Assembly: GCF_036182465.1 (NCBI RefSeq) | Contig: NZ_CP108081.1 | Location: forward strand, 2,480,001 to 2,544,000 | Source: Streptomyces sp. NBC_00258 | GTDB taxonomy: Bacteria > Actinomycetota > Actinomycetes > Streptomycetales > Streptomycetaceae | Length of the DNA stretch: 64,000 bases | Direction: 5' to 3' | Shown here: positions 43,534-52,671 of the stretch, piece by piece | Layout: every line of letters starts with the position of its first letter | Position numbering within the stretch: position 1 is the stretch's first letter | Made by a program: the position numbers and the translations under genes | Notes under the pieces: generated by a model | Seen by the model: only the letters and a program-made list of their open reading frames with translations | The model's database searches: none | What the model was told of the DNA's origin: nothing

Positions 43534-44349
43534 ATGACGCCGTCGTACGGACTTCAGGGCAGGGTCGCCGTCGTCACCGGGGCCTCGCGTGGGATCGGGC
43601 TGGCCGTCGCCGAGGGGCTCGTGGCCGCGGGGGCACGGGTGTGTGTCACGGGTCGGGACGCCGAGGGCGTGCGCCGGGCCGCCGCGGAGCTGGGTGCCGT
43701 GGGGATCGCGGGCACCGTCGCCGATCCGGCGCACCTGCGCGAGCTGACCGAGCTGGCGATGGACGCGTTCGGCCGCATCGACATCGTGGTGAACAACGCG
43801 GCGACCAACCAGCCCTACGGCCCGCTCATGGACGCCGACCCGGACCTCTGGCGCGAGGCGTTCACGGTCAACGTCGAGGCACCGCTGCGGCTGGTCCAGT
43901 ACGCGTGGCGGGCCTGGATGGCCGACCACGGTGGCTCGGTGGTCAACATCTGCACCGAGGGCGCGACGCATGTCGGTCCGAACGTGGGCGCGTACGGCAC
44001 GAGCAAGGCGGCTCTGCTCCACCTCACTCAGCAACTCGCGGGCGAACTGGCCCCCGGGGTCCGGGTCAACTCGGTCTCCCCCGGCCTCGTCCGCACCGAG
44101 ATGGCCCGCTTCGTATGGGAACAGGCCGAGGACGAACTCGCGGCCGGCCTCCCACTGGGCCGCATCGGCGAACCGGAGGACATCGCCCGCGCCGTGGTCT
44201 GGCTGGCCTCGGACGCGGCGGAGTGGATCACAGGGACGGACCTGCTGGTGGACGGCGGAACGAGAGTGCGCGCAGCACACACGGCGACGCCGTACGCCGT
44301 GCACGACCGCCTACGCTCACAGACCCCGGGCGACCGGAACGCCCCTTAG
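43534..44349 (+). CDS. SDR-family oxidoreductase
   Basis: The 271-residue classical SDR has TGASRGIG, NNAA, Asp/Arg for cofactor discrimination, and the catalytic pattern with YGTSK near residue 150. The C-terminus ends past the usual DGG-T motif by about 25 residues, and its last bases merge into repeat copy E. Substrate unknown; it stands alone. The start ATG has no ribosome site, see the palindrome just upstream. Confidence 0.9.
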   Translation: MTPSYGLQGRVAVVTGASRGIGLAVAEGLVAAGARVCVTGRDAEGVRRAAAELGAVGIAGTVADPAHLRELTELAMDAFGRIDIVVNNAATNQPYGPLMDADPDLWREAFTVNVEAPLRLVQYAWRAWMADHGGSVVNICTEGATHVGPNVGAYGTSKAALLHLTQQLAGELAPGVRVNSVSPGLVRTEMARFVWEQAEDELAAGLPLGRIGEPEDIARAVVWLASDAAEWITGTDLLVDGGTRVRAAHTATPYAVHDRLRSQTPGDRNAP

Positions 44350-44395
44350 GGGGCGCGGGGAACTGCGCGACAAGCCACAGCCGACCCGCAGCCCC
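44342..44395 (+). repeat. Dispersed 3'-flank palindromic repeat, copy E
   Basis: CCCCTTAGGGGGCGCGGGGA followed by ACTGCGCGACAAGCCACAGC and a tail ending in GACCCGCAGCCCCC overlaps the stop codon of the SDR gene, so the last codons come from the repeat. It lies between two convergent genes. Confidence 0.8.
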
Positions 44396-44446
44396 CTCAC
44401 ACCCTCAGAGCGCACCACCTGGGCCCCGCGCAGCGGCCCCCGGCGA

Positions 44447-45943
44447 CTACCACTTGCCCGGGGCGTAATCCTTCAAGAAGACCCCGAACAGGTCCTCGCC
44501 CTGTTCCCCCCGCACGATCGGGTCGTACACCCGAGCCGCCCCGTCGATCAGATCGAGCGGCGCGTGAAAGCCCGCGTCCGCGAGCCGCATCTTGTCCGGA
44601 TGCGGCCGCTCATCGGTGATCCACCCGGTGTCGACGGCGGTCATCAGGATGCGGTCCTTCTCGAACATCTCCTGGGCACTGGTGCGCGTGAGCATGTTGA
44701 GCGCGGCCTTGGCCATGTTGGTGTGCGGGTGCCCCGCACCCTTGTAGCCGCGGTTGAAGACGCCCTCCATGGCGGAGACGTTCACGATGTACGTCCGGTC
44801 GGCCCCTGCGGCCGCCATGGCCGCACGCAGCCGGCTGATGAGGATGAACGGCGCGGTGGAGTTGCAGAGCTGGACCTCCAGCAGCTCGACCGGCGTGACC
44901 TCCTCGACGGCCTGGATCCAGCTGTTGGTGTCGTGCAGGTCGGGCACGAGGCCGCCCGCGTCGATGGCCGTACCGGCCGCGATCCGCTCCAGGGAGGCCG
45001 AGCCGGAGATGAGCGCGAGGCCGGTGACGTCCTCGGCGGTCAGCGCGCCACCCCCGGCGACCGGAAGCGCGGACACCGCTCCGGAGCCGAAGGTGCCGAT
45101 CACCTCGGCGGGCGGCAGTTCACCGGCGGGCAGCGGCCCCGACTCGGCGGCGAGCAGTTCGCTGTAGGCCCCCGGGGAGCGGCGTACGGTCTGGGCGGCG
45201 TTGTTGATCAGGATGTCGAGCGGGCCCTCGGCGGTGACCGAGTCGGCGAGCGCGACGACCTGGGCGGGGTCGCGCAGGTCGATGCCGACGATCTTCAGGC
45301 GGCCGATCCACTCGTCGCTGTCGGGCATGGCCTTGAAGCGGCGGATGGCGTCGTTCGGGAAGCGCGTGGTGATCGTGGTGTGCGCGCCGTCCCGGAGCAG
45401 CCGGAGGGCGATGTACATGCCGATCTTGGCGCGGCCGCCGGTGAGCAGAGCGCGCTTGCCGGTGAGGTCGGCGCGGGCGTCGCGGCGGGTGCGGTTCTCG
45501 GCGGCGCAGTTCTGGCAGAGCTGGTGGTAGAAGTAGTCGACCTCGACGTACCGCGCCTTGCAGATGTAGCAGGAGCGGGGGCGCTGGAGTATCCCCGCGA
45601 TCTGGCCCTCGTCCGTCACCGACGACGGCAGGATGCCCTCGGTCTCGTCGTCGATGCGCTGGGCGGAGCCGGTGGCCGTGGACTCGGTGACCGCCTTGTC
45701 GTGGGCGGTCTTGGCGGCCCGGCGCTCCTGGCGGCGGCGCTGCTTGACCGTGCGGTAGACGCCCGCGGTGGCGCGGCGCACGGCGACGGCGTCGGGGTGG
45801 TCGACCTCGATCTTCTCGAGTTCGTCGAGCACGCTGAGGCAGACGGCCAGCCGCTCCGGGTCGATACCGGGACCGTACGAGCCCTCCGGAGCCATAGCCG
45901 TGTCCACGGCGGGGGCCGCCGGGCTGTCCTCTGTCACCGTCAT
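44447..45943 (-). CDS. SDR oxidoreductase with N-terminal zinc-ribbon and extension
   Basis: The 498-residue protein is about twice a normal SDR. The first 170 residues hold a helical acidic/basic extension and a two-CxxC ribbon (CYICKARYVEVDYFYHQLCQNC). The SDR domain follows with GGRAKIGMYIAL as a modified Rossmann glycine motif, NNAAQTVRR and an NVSAMEG/GAGHPHTNMAKAAL catalytic segment where the usual YxxxK is not obvious (the N-x3-K form is present). Members of this bacterial family are unstudied, so I give no substrate. The ATG is at 45943. Confidence 0.88.
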   Translation of the reverse strand: MTVTEDSPAAPAVDTAMAPEGSYGPGIDPERLAVCLSVLDELEKIEVDHPDAVAVRRATAGVYRTVKQRRRQERRAAKTAHDKAVTESTATGSAQRIDDETEGILPSSVTDEGQIAGILQRPRSCYICKARYVEVDYFYHQLCQNCAAENRTRRDARADLTGKRALLTGGRAKIGMYIALRLLRDGAHTTITTRFPNDAIRRFKAMPDSDEWIGRLKIVGIDLRDPAQVVALADSVTAEGPLDILINNAAQTVRRSPGAYSELLAAESGPLPAGELPPAEVIGTFGSGAVSALPVAGGGALTAEDVTGLALISGSASLERIAAGTAIDAGGLVPDLHDTNSWIQAVEEVTPVELLEVQLCNSTAPFILISRLRAAMAAAGADRTYIVNVSAMEGVFNRGYKGAGHPHTNMAKAALNMLTRTSAQEMFEKDRILMTAVDTGWITDERPHPDKMRLADAGFHAPLDLIDGAARVYDPIVRGEQGEDLFGVFLKDYAPGKW

Positions 45944-46056
45944 CGCCGTTGCCGTTTCTGGGGTTCCGCGCCGCGCTCGAACCGCGCTCGCTTTCGAAGG
46001 CGGAATTTTACGGAGTCCAGGGCAAAGGCACCAAACCCGAGATGATCACCGGTCTC

Positions 46057-46094
46057 TTCCGGGGCCCGTGGCGGGCGGTCCACGGGCCCCGGAA
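46057..46094 (-). terminator. Hairpin terminator behind the WS/DGAT gene
   Basis: A perfect 15-bp stem, TTCCGGGGCCCGTGG (46057-46071) and CCACGGGCCCCGGAA (46080-46094), with an 8-nt loop, begins 9 bp past the stop codon. There is no strong T tract, as is common in Streptomyces. Confidence 0.75.
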
Positions 46095-46102
46095 GCGGCG
46101 TC

Positions 46103-47446
46103 TCAGGGCATGCAGGCGGCGAGCAGTTCCTCCACCTCGGCGGTCAGCGCCTTGGCGAACCGGTCGAGGTCCGGCACGGCCTCCGCGTCGGCGACGAGAC
46201 CGTAGTGGACCCTCCCGCGGAAGGTGGAGACCGCGACCGCGAGGGACTGTCCGCGGGCCAGCGGCGCGAGGGGATAGACCTCGGTGAGCGGGCAGCCGCC
46301 GAGCTTCATGCCGAGGCTGGGCAGCGGGACGCTGGTGACCAGGATGTCGAAGAGCAGCCGGGCGGCCTGGCCGACGACGGGCCCGCCGAGCCGGTGGCCG
46401 AGCGCCGGTACGTGGTCGGCGAGCAGTGCGACGGCGCCCGCGCCCCGGTTGGGGCCCGCGTCCTTGTTGCGGTTCATGGCCGTACGGACCGTGTCGAGCC
46501 GTCCGAGCGGGTCCGGGTCGTCGACGGGAAGCCGTATCAAGTAGCCGGAGAGCCGGTTGCCCTGCGGGTGGGCGGTGCGGGGGCGGCGCCGCGAGACGGG
46601 GATCAGGGCCCGGGGCGCAACGCCCTCGCTGCCGTCGCCGCGCTCGTCGAGCCAGCGGCGCAGGGCTCCGGCGACGACGGCGATCAGCACGTCGTTGACG
46701 GTGCCGCCCGCGCTCTTGCGGATCGTGTGGATCTCGTCGAGGTCCACGTTCACGCCCGCGACACGGCGGGTGCCGGTCGGCTCGGAGACGAGGGCGGAGG
46801 AGGACCGTACGCCCCAGGTGGCGCGGGCCACGGAGGCGCCGATGTCGAGGGCCCGGCCCACGTCGGAGAGCGTGCCGCGGACGAGTCCGGGCAGCTTGCG
46901 CACGTCGGGGAGTAAGCCGCGCGAGGCCTCCTTGGGGCGGGGGCGGGGCGTCGGCATGTCCATGGGGTCCATGAGTGCCGCGGCAAGGGTCAGTGCCCGC
47001 AGTCCGTCGGCCAGCGCGTGGTGGAACTTGAAGAGCACGGCGAACGAGGTGCCGTCCACACCGGGCACGACGTGGGCCTCCCACGGGGGCTTTCCGCGCT
47101 CCAGGGGGCGTTGCATGATCGCGCCCGCGGCGGCGTGGAAGTCCGCGACGGGTGCGTGCAGCCGGATGTGGTCGAAGGGCTCGAAGTCGGGCGCGGGTTC
47201 GCGGGTCGCTCCGCCGAAGGCGAAGGCCAGCGGCTGCCGCAGGTCGAGCGGCTGCCAGATGTCGCGGATCCGCATCCGCAGCCCGGGGACGCCGGCGGCG
47301 CGGGCCGCGAGGAGGTCGGCCGCGTGCGGGGCCGCGGCGGGTGAGTTGGCCGCGAAGATCCCGAGGGCCCCGAGGTGCATCGGGTGCTCCGCGGACTCGA
47401 TGTTCCAGAACGCCAGGTCGAGAGGTGCGAGAAGGTCAGAGGTCAA
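46103..47446 (-). CDS. WS/DGAT family O-acyltransferase (wax ester synthase / diacylglycerol acyltransferase)
   Basis: The protein has the active-site motif HHALADG (HHxxxDG) at about residues 142-148, the upstream APLDLAFWNIE opening of the family and the C-terminal NVPGP-like region around VTSVPLPS. It transfers an acyl group from acyl-CoA to alcohol or diacylglycerol, making storage triacylglycerol or wax. The start is uncertain: a TTG at 47446 (LTSDLLAPLDLAFWNIE) fits family starts and gives 447 residues, while the frame is open to 47512. There is no clear ribosome site. Confidence 0.88.
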   Translation of the reverse strand: MTSDLLAPLDLAFWNIESAEHPMHLGALGIFAANSPAAAPHAADLLAARAAGVPGLRMRIRDIWQPLDLRQPLAFAFGGATREPAPDFEPFDHIRLHAPVADFHAAAGAIMQRPLERGKPPWEAHVVPGVDGTSFAVLFKFHHALADGLRALTLAAALMDPMDMPTPRPRPKEASRGLLPDVRKLPGLVRGTLSDVGRALDIGASVARATWGVRSSSALVSEPTGTRRVAGVNVDLDEIHTIRKSAGGTVNDVLIAVVAGALRRWLDERGDGSEGVAPRALIPVSRRRPRTAHPQGNRLSGYLIRLPVDDPDPLGRLDTVRTAMNRNKDAGPNRGAGAVALLADHVPALGHRLGGPVVGQAARLLFDILVTSVPLPSLGMKLGGCPLTEVYPLAPLARGQSLAVAVSTFRGRVHYGLVADAEAVPDLDRFAKALTAEVEELLAACMP

Positions 47447-47547
47447 TGGCTTGGCTCTCGCGTCGACGACGGGTGAGCCAGCAGTCAATCCCGCGCAGGC
47501 GATTACGGTCAAGTACGATCAAGCTACGCTCAGTTAACAGCAGATTA

Positions 47548-47577
47548 AGTCCCGCCACCAATGGCGGTGGCGGGACT
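47548..47577 (-). terminator. Hairpin terminator behind the GH92 gene
   Basis: AGTCCCGCCACC (47548-47559) and GGTGGCGGGACT (47566-47577) form a perfect 12-bp stem with a 6-nt loop, 35 bp beyond the GH92 stop. It separates GH92 from the downstream acyltransferase gene, which would then have its own promoter. Confidence 0.8.
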
Positions 47578-47611
47578 CGTGTGGCCTATGAGGTCAGGTC
47601 AGTGGGCGAAG

Positions 47612-49960
47612 TCACTTCAGGACGGGCGGCGCGGCGTCCGGGGCCGTACCCCAGTCGGACGGCTTCCCGCCCACGGTGAAGGCGAGCTCACGGATGCCGC
47701 GCAGCTCACCGGTCGTCAGGTACGTACGGTCGTGTGCGGCCCCGTCACCATGTACCGACCGGATGTACCGGCGCCCGTCGGAGACGTCCGGCCCTGCCGT
47801 CACGGTCAGCGCGCCGAGCGGGTGGTAGCGGCGGTCGAGGGCCAGGTCGACCCGTTCGAAGACCGGTGTGGACAGGCCCCAGGTGTCGAATCCGGGCTGT
47901 ACCGGGAAGATGCCGATCGACGACAGGACGTGCCAGGCGGACATGGTCCCCAGGTCGTCGTTGCCGGTCATGCCGGTCGGCGCGTCCGTGAAGAGCGTCA
48001 GTGCGGCGTGCACCACGTCGGTGGTCTTCCAGGGCGTGCCGGTCGACAGATAGGTGTAGGGGGCGATCAGGTCGGGCTCGTTCTGGGGGTTGTACTTGTC
48101 GGCGTTGTAGTAGGCGTACGGCCCGTTGACCCACACCTCGCGTGCCGTCCTCGCGGGGTCCTTCATCAGCCGGTCGTACGCGAAGAACGCGTCGAGCCGG
48201 TCGTTCGCGGCCTGTCTGCCGCCGATCAGGTCGATCATCCCGGACAGGTCCTGCGGAACCAGCCACTGGTACTGCCAGGACGTGCCCTCGTGGAATCCCT
48301 CGGTCCGGGCCGGATCGGTCGCCCCCGTGAAGGCGCCCGAGGCGTCCCGCGCCCGGAAGAAGCCGGTCGAGGGGTCGAAGATCCGCCGGTAGTTCTGTGC
48401 GCGGGCGGCGTACCGCTCGGCGTCCGCCTCGTGCCCGAGATCCCGTGCCATCTGGGCGAGCATCGCGTCGGACAGGGCGTACTCCAGCGTCGCGGACGCC
48501 CCGTGGTCGTAGTCCGAGTCACCGGGCTTGGCGTGCGGGCGGCCCTTGAGGCGGGGCACGAATCCGTCGGCGATGTACTCCTTGTTGCCCTCCCGGCCGA
48601 GCGCGGGCGAGTCGGCGGGCGGCACCCCGTCGGCGTTCTTCCTGAGCGCCCGGTAGGTCCGCTCCTCGTGCCCCTCCAGCAGACCCTGCTGGTAGGCGTT
48701 GGTGAGGAACGGGGTGACCGGGTCACCGGTCATGATGTTCGTCTCGACCGTCCCGTAGCCCCACTTGGGCAGCCAGCCGCCCTCCTCGTCGATCTTCAGG
48801 ACGGACAGCGCCATGTCACGCGACTCACGCGGCGCGAGCAGGGCCAGGAGCTGTGCCTGGGTGCGGTACGTGTCCCAGAGCGACCAGTTCTGGTAGTAGG
48901 TGAACCCCTTCTCACGGTGGATCTTCCTGTCCCAGCCGGTGTAGCGGCCGTCCGCGTCGCTGCCGATGTTCGGGGCGAGGAAGGAGCGGTAGAGAGAGGA
49001 GTAGAAGGTCCGCCGGAGCGTGTCCTCGCCGCCTCGCACCCGTACGTCGTCGAGCCGGTCCTCCCAGGCCCGCCGCGCCGAGTCCCGGACGCTGTCGAAG
49101 GAGCGGCCTCCTTCGGAGCGGAGGTTCACGGCCGCTCCGCGTGCGTCCACGTACGACAGCGCGGTGGTCGCCTCGACCGTGCGGTCCTTGGTCGTGTCGA
49201 AGCGGAGGTACGCGCCGGTGCGGCCCGTGCCGGTCGAGCGGGTCGAGCCCTCGGTGACCGTGTCGCCCTGCCAGGTGCCGGAGGTGGTGAACGGCCGGTC
49301 GAAGCGGGTGAGGGTGTGGACGGTGTAGGGCCCTGTGGCCCGGCAGAAGCCGCTGCCGGTGATCGTGCTGCGTACGGTGCGGTCGTCCAGGATCTCGATC
49401 GTCGTGGAGACCGTCTTGTGCAGCGACTGGCCGGCGTTCAGGAGGACGTTCGCCTTGTCCGTGGCCGGAAAGGTGTAGCGCTGCACACCGGTGCGCGCGG
49501 TGGCGGTCAGTTCTGCGTCGATGCCGCTCTTCAGGCCTACCTCGTAGTGGCCGGGGCTCGCCTTCTCGGAGTCGTGGCCGAACTCTGCGGCGTACTTCGC
49601 GTAGTCGGTCTGTGCGACGTCACCCGTCGTCGGCAGGACCGGCAGATCCCCGCCGAGGCGGCAGCCGACACCGGACAGGTGCACGAGGGAGAAGCCGCGA
49701 ATGTGACGCTGCGAGTAGTCGTAGCCGGTGTTGTGCCCGGTGTCCGGGGACAGCTGCACCATGCCGAAGGGCACGGCGGCGCCCGGGAAGGTGTTGCCCT
49801 CGTTCTGGGTGCCGATGAACGGGTTGACCAGCTCGGTGAGCCGGTCCTCCCCCGGCTCGGCGGCCCGTACGGCGGGAGCGGTGAGCCCGCCGCCCAGCCC
49901 GAGCAGGGCGGCAGCGATCACCGCTGCCGTACGCGGGCGCGGGCGTCCGGTCCATCTCAT
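47612..49960 (-). CDS. Secreted alpha-1,2-mannosidase, glycoside hydrolase family 92
   Basis: The 782-residue protein has a Sec signal (TAAVIAAALLGLGGGLTAPAVRA), then the GH92 opening LVNPFIGTQNEGNTFPGA and the family motifs WDTYRTQAQ, FHEGTSWQYQW and GNDDLGTMSAWHVLSS, which carry the catalytic acid and base (Glu and Asp). GH92 enzymes trim alpha-mannose from N-glycans with calcium. The ATG at 49960 follows GGAGG at 8 bp. Although 10 kb from the GH85/GH38 block, it fits the same pathway. It is followed by a hairpin terminator. Confidence 0.93.
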   Translation of the reverse strand: MRWTGRPRPRTAAVIAAALLGLGGGLTAPAVRAAEPGEDRLTELVNPFIGTQNEGNTFPGAAVPFGMVQLSPDTGHNTGYDYSQRHIRGFSLVHLSGVGCRLGGDLPVLPTTGDVAQTDYAKYAAEFGHDSEKASPGHYEVGLKSGIDAELTATARTGVQRYTFPATDKANVLLNAGQSLHKTVSTTIEILDDRTVRSTITGSGFCRATGPYTVHTLTRFDRPFTTSGTWQGDTVTEGSTRSTGTGRTGAYLRFDTTKDRTVEATTALSYVDARGAAVNLRSEGGRSFDSVRDSARRAWEDRLDDVRVRGGEDTLRRTFYSSLYRSFLAPNIGSDADGRYTGWDRKIHREKGFTYYQNWSLWDTYRTQAQLLALLAPRESRDMALSVLKIDEEGGWLPKWGYGTVETNIMTGDPVTPFLTNAYQQGLLEGHEERTYRALRKNADGVPPADSPALGREGNKEYIADGFVPRLKGRPHAKPGDSDYDHGASATLEYALSDAMLAQMARDLGHEADAERYAARAQNYRRIFDPSTGFFRARDASGAFTGATDPARTEGFHEGTSWQYQWLVPQDLSGMIDLIGGRQAANDRLDAFFAYDRLMKDPARTAREVWVNGPYAYYNADKYNPQNEPDLIAPYTYLSTGTPWKTTDVVHAALTLFTDAPTGMTGNDDLGTMSAWHVLSSIGIFPVQPGFDTWGLSTPVFERVDLALDRRYHPLGALTVTAGPDVSDGRRYIRSVHGDGAAHDRTYLTTGELRGIRELAFTVGGKPSDWGTAPDAAPPVLK

Positions 49961-50091
49961 ACGCAGGTCCTCCGTGTCGGGCTTGATCACCGTGCGGTCG
50001 TACTTATGAGACCGCTCGGCCCGCCCGTCACCTCGGACCTGCCGGGGTGGGCCGCGCCATTGCCACCCCGGCAGCCCAACGTGCCCGGCCG

Positions 50092-51312
50092 CTACGACAC
50101 GTGCTGGCCCTTCCCCAGCCCGATCACACCGCCCTTGGAGACCGTGTAGAGCTCCTGGTCCCGCTCCGGGTTGACGCCGATCGTCGCTCCCGGGGGCACC
50201 TGTACGTTCTTGTCGAGGACCGCGCCGCGCACGACAGCGCCCCGCCCGATGTGCACGTTGTCGTGCAGCACCGAGCCCTGGACGACCGCGCCCGGGTCGA
50301 CGACGACGCCCGGCGAGAGGACCGAACGGGTGACCTGGCCGCGGATCAGGCAGCCCGCGCTGATGATGGACTCGCTCGCGATACCGCCGGCGTTGAAGCG
50401 GGCCGGCGACAGCTGGCCCGAATGGGTGTAGATGGGCCAGCTGCGGTTGTAGAGGTTGAAGGCGGGCCGCTCGGCGATCAGGTCCATGTGGGCGTCGTAG
50501 TACGCGTCGAGGGTCCCGACGTCACGCCAGTAGCCCTGGTCGCGGACCGTCTCGCCGGGCACGTGGTTCTGGCTGAAGTCGTACAGCTGGGCCTCGCCCC
50601 GGTCGGTGAGCGTCGGCAGGATCGAACCGCCCATGTCGTGCACGGAGTTCTCGTCCTCGGCGTCCCGGTGCAGCGCCTCCACCAGCGTCTTGGTGGTGAA
50701 GATGTAGTTGCCCATGGAGGCGAAGACGCACTCCGGGTCGTCCGGGAGACCCGGCGGGTCGGCCGGCTTCTCCAGGAAGCCCCGGACGCTCTGGCCGTCC
50801 GTCCCGGGAGAGATGACTCCGAAGGCCGACGATTCGGCCCGGGGCACGCGGATGCCCGCGACGGTCACTCCCGCACCGCTCTCGATGTGCTGGGTCAGCA
50901 TCTGCCGCGGGTCCATGCGGTAGACGTGGTCGGCGCCGAACACCGCGATGTAGTCGGGCTGTTCGTCGTGCACGAGGTTCAGCGACTGCAGGAGCGCGTC
51001 GGCACTGCCCAGGTACCAGCGCGGGCCGAGCCGCTGCTGGGCCGGGACCGGCGTCACGTAGTTGCCCAGAAGGCTGGACATCCGCCAGGTCGTGGTGATG
51101 TGCCGGTCGAGCGAGTGCGACTTGTACTGCGTCAGGACACAGATGCGCAGGATGTCGGCGTTGACGAGATTGGAGAGTACGAAATCCACCAGGCGATACG
51201 TTCCGCCAAAAGTAACCGCGGGTTTCGCACGGTCGGCGGTCAGGGGCATCAACCGCTTGCCCTCACCACCCGCCAGTACGATTCCCAGCACCGAAGGTCC
51301 ACCGCGTCGCAT
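50092..51312 (-). CDS. glgC: Glucose-1-phosphate adenylyltransferase
   Basis: The 406-residue nucleotidyltransferase has the signature GGEGKRLMPLTADRAKPAV near the N-terminus, the sugar site WYLGSADALLQ, and a C-terminal left-handed beta-helix with hexapeptide repeats (ISAGCLIRGQVTRSVLSPG). It makes ADP-glucose for glycogen. The glycogen synthase gene lies 93 bp upstream on the same strand. The ATG is at 51312. Confidence 0.95.
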   Translation of the reverse strand: MRRGGPSVLGIVLAGGEGKRLMPLTADRAKPAVTFGGTYRLVDFVLSNLVNADILRICVLTQYKSHSLDRHITTTWRMSSLLGNYVTPVPAQQRLGPRWYLGSADALLQSLNLVHDEQPDYIAVFGADHVYRMDPRQMLTQHIESGAGVTVAGIRVPRAESSAFGVISPGTDGQSVRGFLEKPADPPGLPDDPECVFASMGNYIFTTKTLVEALHRDAEDENSVHDMGGSILPTLTDRGEAQLYDFSQNHVPGETVRDQGYWRDVGTLDAYYDAHMDLIAERPAFNLYNRSWPIYTHSGQLSPARFNAGGIASESIISAGCLIRGQVTRSVLSPGVVVDPGAVVQGSVLHDNVHIGRGAVVRGAVLDKNVQVPPGATIGVNPERDQELYTVSKGGVIGLGKGQHVS

Positions 51313-51405
51313 GCCGCCGCCCCTCTACCGCCCGGTTCGGGCCACGTTCTTGAACTACACCTGCCGGAGGACTACCCCCGTGGACGGGCGATCCGCACCC
51401 GCTGA

Positions 51406-52566
51406 CTACTCCTGTTTGAGGATTTCCTCGTACAGCTGGACGGTCCGCCGGGCCACCGCGTCCCATCCGAACTCCCGCACCGCCCGCTCCCGCCCCGCCT
51501 CGCCCATGCGCCGGGCGGCCTGCGGATCGGCGAGCAGAGAGTCGAGGGCACGTGCCAGCTGCGCGACGTTCTCCTCGGCGGACTCCTCGACGGACACCAG
51601 CAGCCCGGTCTCGCCGTCCGCGACGACCTCGGGAATCCCGCCCACCCGCGAGGCCACGACGGCCGTGCCGCAGGCCATCGCCTCCAGGTTGACGATGCCC
51701 AGGGGCTCGTACACCGAGGGGCAGACGAACACGGCCGCATGGGTGAGGAGTTGGATCACGTCCGGACGCGGCAGCATCTGCGGGATCCAGTGCACACCCT
51801 CGCGGACGCCGCTGAGCTCCTGGAACAGCTCGCGGAACTCCTGATCGATCTCCGGTGTGTCCGGGGCTCCCGCGCACAGCACGACCTGTGCGGCCGGGTC
51901 GATGTCCCGTACCGCGCGCAGCAGCTGGGGCACGCCCTTCTGGCGGGTGATGCGGCCGACGAACAGAACGTACGGGCGGGCGAGGTCGAGGCCGATGCGG
52001 TCGATCACGTCCGTGCCATGGTCCGGCGTGTAGAGGGAGGTGTCGATGCCGTTGTGCACGACGCGCACCTTCGCCGGGTCCAGGGACGGGTAGCAGCCGA
52101 GGATGTCCTCGCGCATGGCCGTGGAGACGGCGATCACGGCGTCCGCGGCTTCTATGGCGCTGCGCTCGGCCCAGCTGGAGAGGGCGTAGCCGCCGCCGAG
52201 CTGCTCGGCCTTCCAGGGGCGCAGCGGCTCCAGGGAGTGGGCGGTCATGATGTGCGGGATGCCGTAGAGCAGCTTCGCCATGTGGCCGGCGAGGTTGGCG
52301 TACCAGGTGTGCGAGTGGACGAGTTCGCGGCCTTCGAGGGCGGCGGCGATGGAGAGGTCCACGGAGAAGGTGCGCAGCGCGTCGTTCGCGCCGTCGAGCG
52401 TGGGCCAGGGCCGGTGTCGTACGACCCCGCCCGCGGCGCCCTCGCCCCAGCAGTGCACGTCCAGGTCGGTGAGGGGCCTCAACTCCCGGGCGAGGAACTC
52501 GACATGGACCCCCGCACCGCCGTACACGTCCGGCGGGTACTCCCGGGAAAGCAGTCCCACACGCAC
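51406..52566 (-). CDS. glgA: GT4 glycogen synthase / maltose-1-phosphate synthase type
   Basis: The 386-residue GT4 glycosyltransferase opens with LLSREYPPDVYGGAGVHVEF and has the ADP-sugar binding region (LFVGRITRQKGVPQL) and the EX7E region in CPSVYEPLGIVNLEAMACG. In mycobacteria this enzyme (GlgM) uses ADP-glucose to make maltose-1-phosphate for GlgE; it is usually annotated as glycogen synthase. The start is a GTG at 52566 with AGGGGG upstream. It precedes glgC on the same strand. Confidence 0.9.
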   Translation of the reverse strand: MRVGLLSREYPPDVYGGAGVHVEFLARELRPLTDLDVHCWGEGAAGGVVRHRPWPTLDGANDALRTFSVDLSIAAALEGRELVHSHTWYANLAGHMAKLLYGIPHIMTAHSLEPLRPWKAEQLGGGYALSSWAERSAIEAADAVIAVSTAMREDILGCYPSLDPAKVRVVHNGIDTSLYTPDHGTDVIDRIGLDLARPYVLFVGRITRQKGVPQLLRAVRDIDPAAQVVLCAGAPDTPEIDQEFRELFQELSGVREGVHWIPQMLPRPDVIQLLTHAAVFVCPSVYEPLGIVNLEAMACGTAVVASRVGGIPEVVADGETGLLVSVEESAEENVAQLARALDSLLADPQAARRMGEAGRERAVREFGWDAVARRTVQLYEEILKQE

Positions 52567-52671
52567 CCGGAACCCCCTGTCTCAGCGGCTGGTTCCCACA
52601 TGGTCACCCAGAAGTGGCTCTTGGGGAAGACCGCGAGGGAAGGCACACCTCACAGCTCGGCACCACGGTGC

